A DNA stretch of 6,575 bases, taken from JBEIFW01 sp044370695 (GTDB lineage Bacteria > Actinomycetota > Acidimicrobiia > Acidimicrobiales > Ilumatobacteraceae). The notes below the pieces were generated by a model. It was not told the DNA's origin. It did no database searches and was given only the letters and a program-made list of their open reading frames with translations. How positions within the stretch are numbered: position 1 is the stretch's first letter; every line of letters begins with the position of its first letter. The translations under genes were made by a program, and so were the position numbers. The stretch covers positions 1-6,575 of the forward strand of contig JBILVB010000192.1 in assembly GCA_044370695.1 (NCBI GenBank), read 5' to 3'. This document shows, in pieces, positions 5,935-6,575 of this stretch.

Positions 5935-6337
5935 GGCCGGCCCGGCGGAGCACGCTGGCCGCAACGCCCGACTGACGCCAGGCCTCGTAGGAGATCCCCT
6001 TGCGCTCGCTGTAGCCGGCGACCGCAGCCACGAACGCCTCTTCGAGTTCGGGGAGTTCGTCTCCCGCTTCGAGCGAGGCCAACTCGAGCTCGAGGTTCAT
6101 GCGCTCCTGGATGAGGTTCACCCGATCGAGCGCGTCCGCAGTGGGGATCGAATCCTCGATCGTGGCGAGCCGCCGACGGATCGAATCCGGCGTGCGCTTG
6201 CGGCCTCGTTTCGGCTTGTGGGCGTCGAGCGCTTCGAGATACAGCCGAACGGCCCGGCTCTCGTTTCGCCCCGTGGCCATCGCCCTCTTGTGCGCATCGG
6301 AGACCCCCTTGGGTCCCCGCTTCTTCCGGTCAGCCAT
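5924..6337 (-). CDS. Small basic conserved-type hypothetical protein with coiled-coil centre
   Basis: This 137-residue protein has three parts. Residues 1-50 are strongly basic, with RKKRGPKG (4-11) and KPKRGRKRTP (41-50), the second resembling an AT-hook-like DNA-contact patch. Residues about 51-92 are predicted helical and rich in Leu, Glu and Arg, probably coiled coil. After an acidic stretch (DELPELEEAF) comes a compact C-terminal segment, YSERKGISYEAWRQSGVAASVLRRAGL (109-135), that looks like a small helical fold. I recall similar small proteins in actinobacteria but know no assigned function. The layout would suit a nucleic-acid-binding or nucleoid-associated protein, which is inference. 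ATG 6337 is preceded by GGTGA (6344-6348 on the plus strand) at 6 nt. It is convergent with purB, overlapping it by 11 bp, and divergent from the oxidoreductase gene. Coherent composition and start signals argue that it is the real gene here. Confidence 0.8.
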   Translation of the reverse strand: MADRKKRGPKGVSDAHKRAMATGRNESRAVRLYLEALDAHKPKRGRKRTPDSIRRRLATIEDSIPTADALDRVNLIQERMNLELELASLEAGDELPELEEAFVAAVAGYSERKGISYEAWRQSGVAASVLRRAGLTR

Positions 6338-6424
6338 ATCACATCACCATAATTCGAACGACTCTAAGAAGATAATCGTGTCGTTGGTTTAGTTCTTCGT
6401 TCCCATCCCGGCCACGATGATTCG
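6338..6424. promoter_or_regulatory. AT-richer divergent intergenic region
   Basis: This 87-bp gap between the minus-strand small protein and the plus-strand oxidoreductase is clearly AT-richer than the rest of the window, especially 6338-6400. GATAAT (6371-6376) matches the -10 consensus at five of six bases on the plus strand. On the minus strand TATCTT (6369-6374) and TAGAGT (6361-6366) are possible -10 boxes. None has a good -35 partner. It probably holds both divergent promoters, but exact boxes cannot be fixed. TTCGAA (6353-6358) is a short palindrome of unknown meaning. Confidence 0.45.
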
Positions 6425-6575
6425 GTGCTCCGGATCGACGTGCTCTTCGATCCATTCGCCGCACGGTGGGCAGCCGTCCGGGATGCGGCACGAGCCGCCG
6501 AGGATCTCGGCTTCGACGGAATCTGGACGTGGGACCATCTCGCCGGCACCGCGCACCGGGCGTCACACGTGCTGG
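6425..6575 (+). CDS. Luciferase-like (LLM-class) flavin/F420-dependent oxidoreductase, N-terminal part
   Basis: The gene runs off the window; 50 residues are visible. The start VLRIDVLFDPFAARW and the block ARAAEDLGFDGIWTWDHLAG, followed by H..SHVL, are typical of the first strand and helix of luciferase-like monooxygenases. These are TIM-barrel enzymes using FMN or coenzyme F420, and actinobacteria carry many. The substrate cannot be told from this fragment. GTG 6425 is chosen because it places the start just before the first beta strand; no clear Shine-Dalgarno precedes it. ATG 6417 is in another frame. GTG 6440 is in frame but would remove part of the first strand. It is divergent from the small basic protein. 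Confidence 0.75.
   Translation, partial: MLRIDVLFDPFAARWAAVRDAARAAEDLGFDGIWTWDHLAGTAHRASHVL

Noticed and set aside
4348..5964. 538-residue minus-strand open frame opposite purB
   Set aside because: It is the complement of clear purB coding sequence, with low-complexity composition typical of GC-rich shadows.
5030..6352. 440-residue plus-strand open frame crossing purB and the small-protein gene
   Set aside because: It is out of frame with purB, Ser/Arg/Pro-rich, and overlaps two better-supported genes.
6417..6419. ATG as start of the oxidoreductase
   Set aside because: It is out of frame with the luciferase-like reading frame, which is read from GTG 6425.
1..6575. CRISPR array, mobile element, tRNA or defence system
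   Set aside because: No direct-repeat array, transposase or integrase motifs, tRNA-like cloverleaf or known defence domains were seen by eye.

Overview
The window is a GC-rich, gene-dense bacterial chromosome segment with strong G/C bias at third codon positions. The gene content suggests a high-GC actinobacterium, possibly of the Acidimicrobiia type. The supporting features are a ClpB with a short actinobacterial-style linker, an LPxTG surface protein beside a DUF4012 membrane protein, a small Lys/Arg-rich protein of a kind I associate with actinobacteria, and a luciferase-like oxidoreductase start. The lineage call is inference from protein style only; there is no rRNA or other marker.

Layout. 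Bases 1-882 hold the 3' end of clpB (second AAA+ domain). A short gap (883-961) carries a sigma70-like promoter overlapped by a perfect 10-bp inverted repeat, and leads into a 179-aa secreted, sortase-anchored protein (962-1501). This is followed by a 560-aa or slightly longer DUF4012 membrane protein (1564-3246) whose true start is unclear. After another short gap come purA (3317-4588) and purB (4585-5934), which overlap as ATGA and are therefore probably co-translated. A small basic protein lies on the minus strand (5924-6337), tail to tail with purB and overlapping it by 11 bp. An AT-richer gap (6338-6424) separates it from a divergently transcribed luciferase-like monooxygenase gene (6425 to the window edge).

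How the genes work together. PurA and PurB catalyse the two consecutive steps from IMP to AMP, and PurB also acts earlier in de novo purine synthesis, so this pair is a metabolic unit. The LPxTG protein and the DUF4012 protein are adjacent, co-oriented and both envelope-located, so they may form a cell-surface unit of unknown function. ClpB is a protein-disaggregating chaperone, probably an independent unit ending before the promoter at 901-929.

I see no CRISPR array, defence system, mobile element, tRNA or rRNA. The points most worth a second look are the inverted repeat around the promoter at 911-940, the missing conventional start codon of the DUF4012 gene, the non-standard active-site loops of PurA, and the small basic protein with an AT-rich upstream region.
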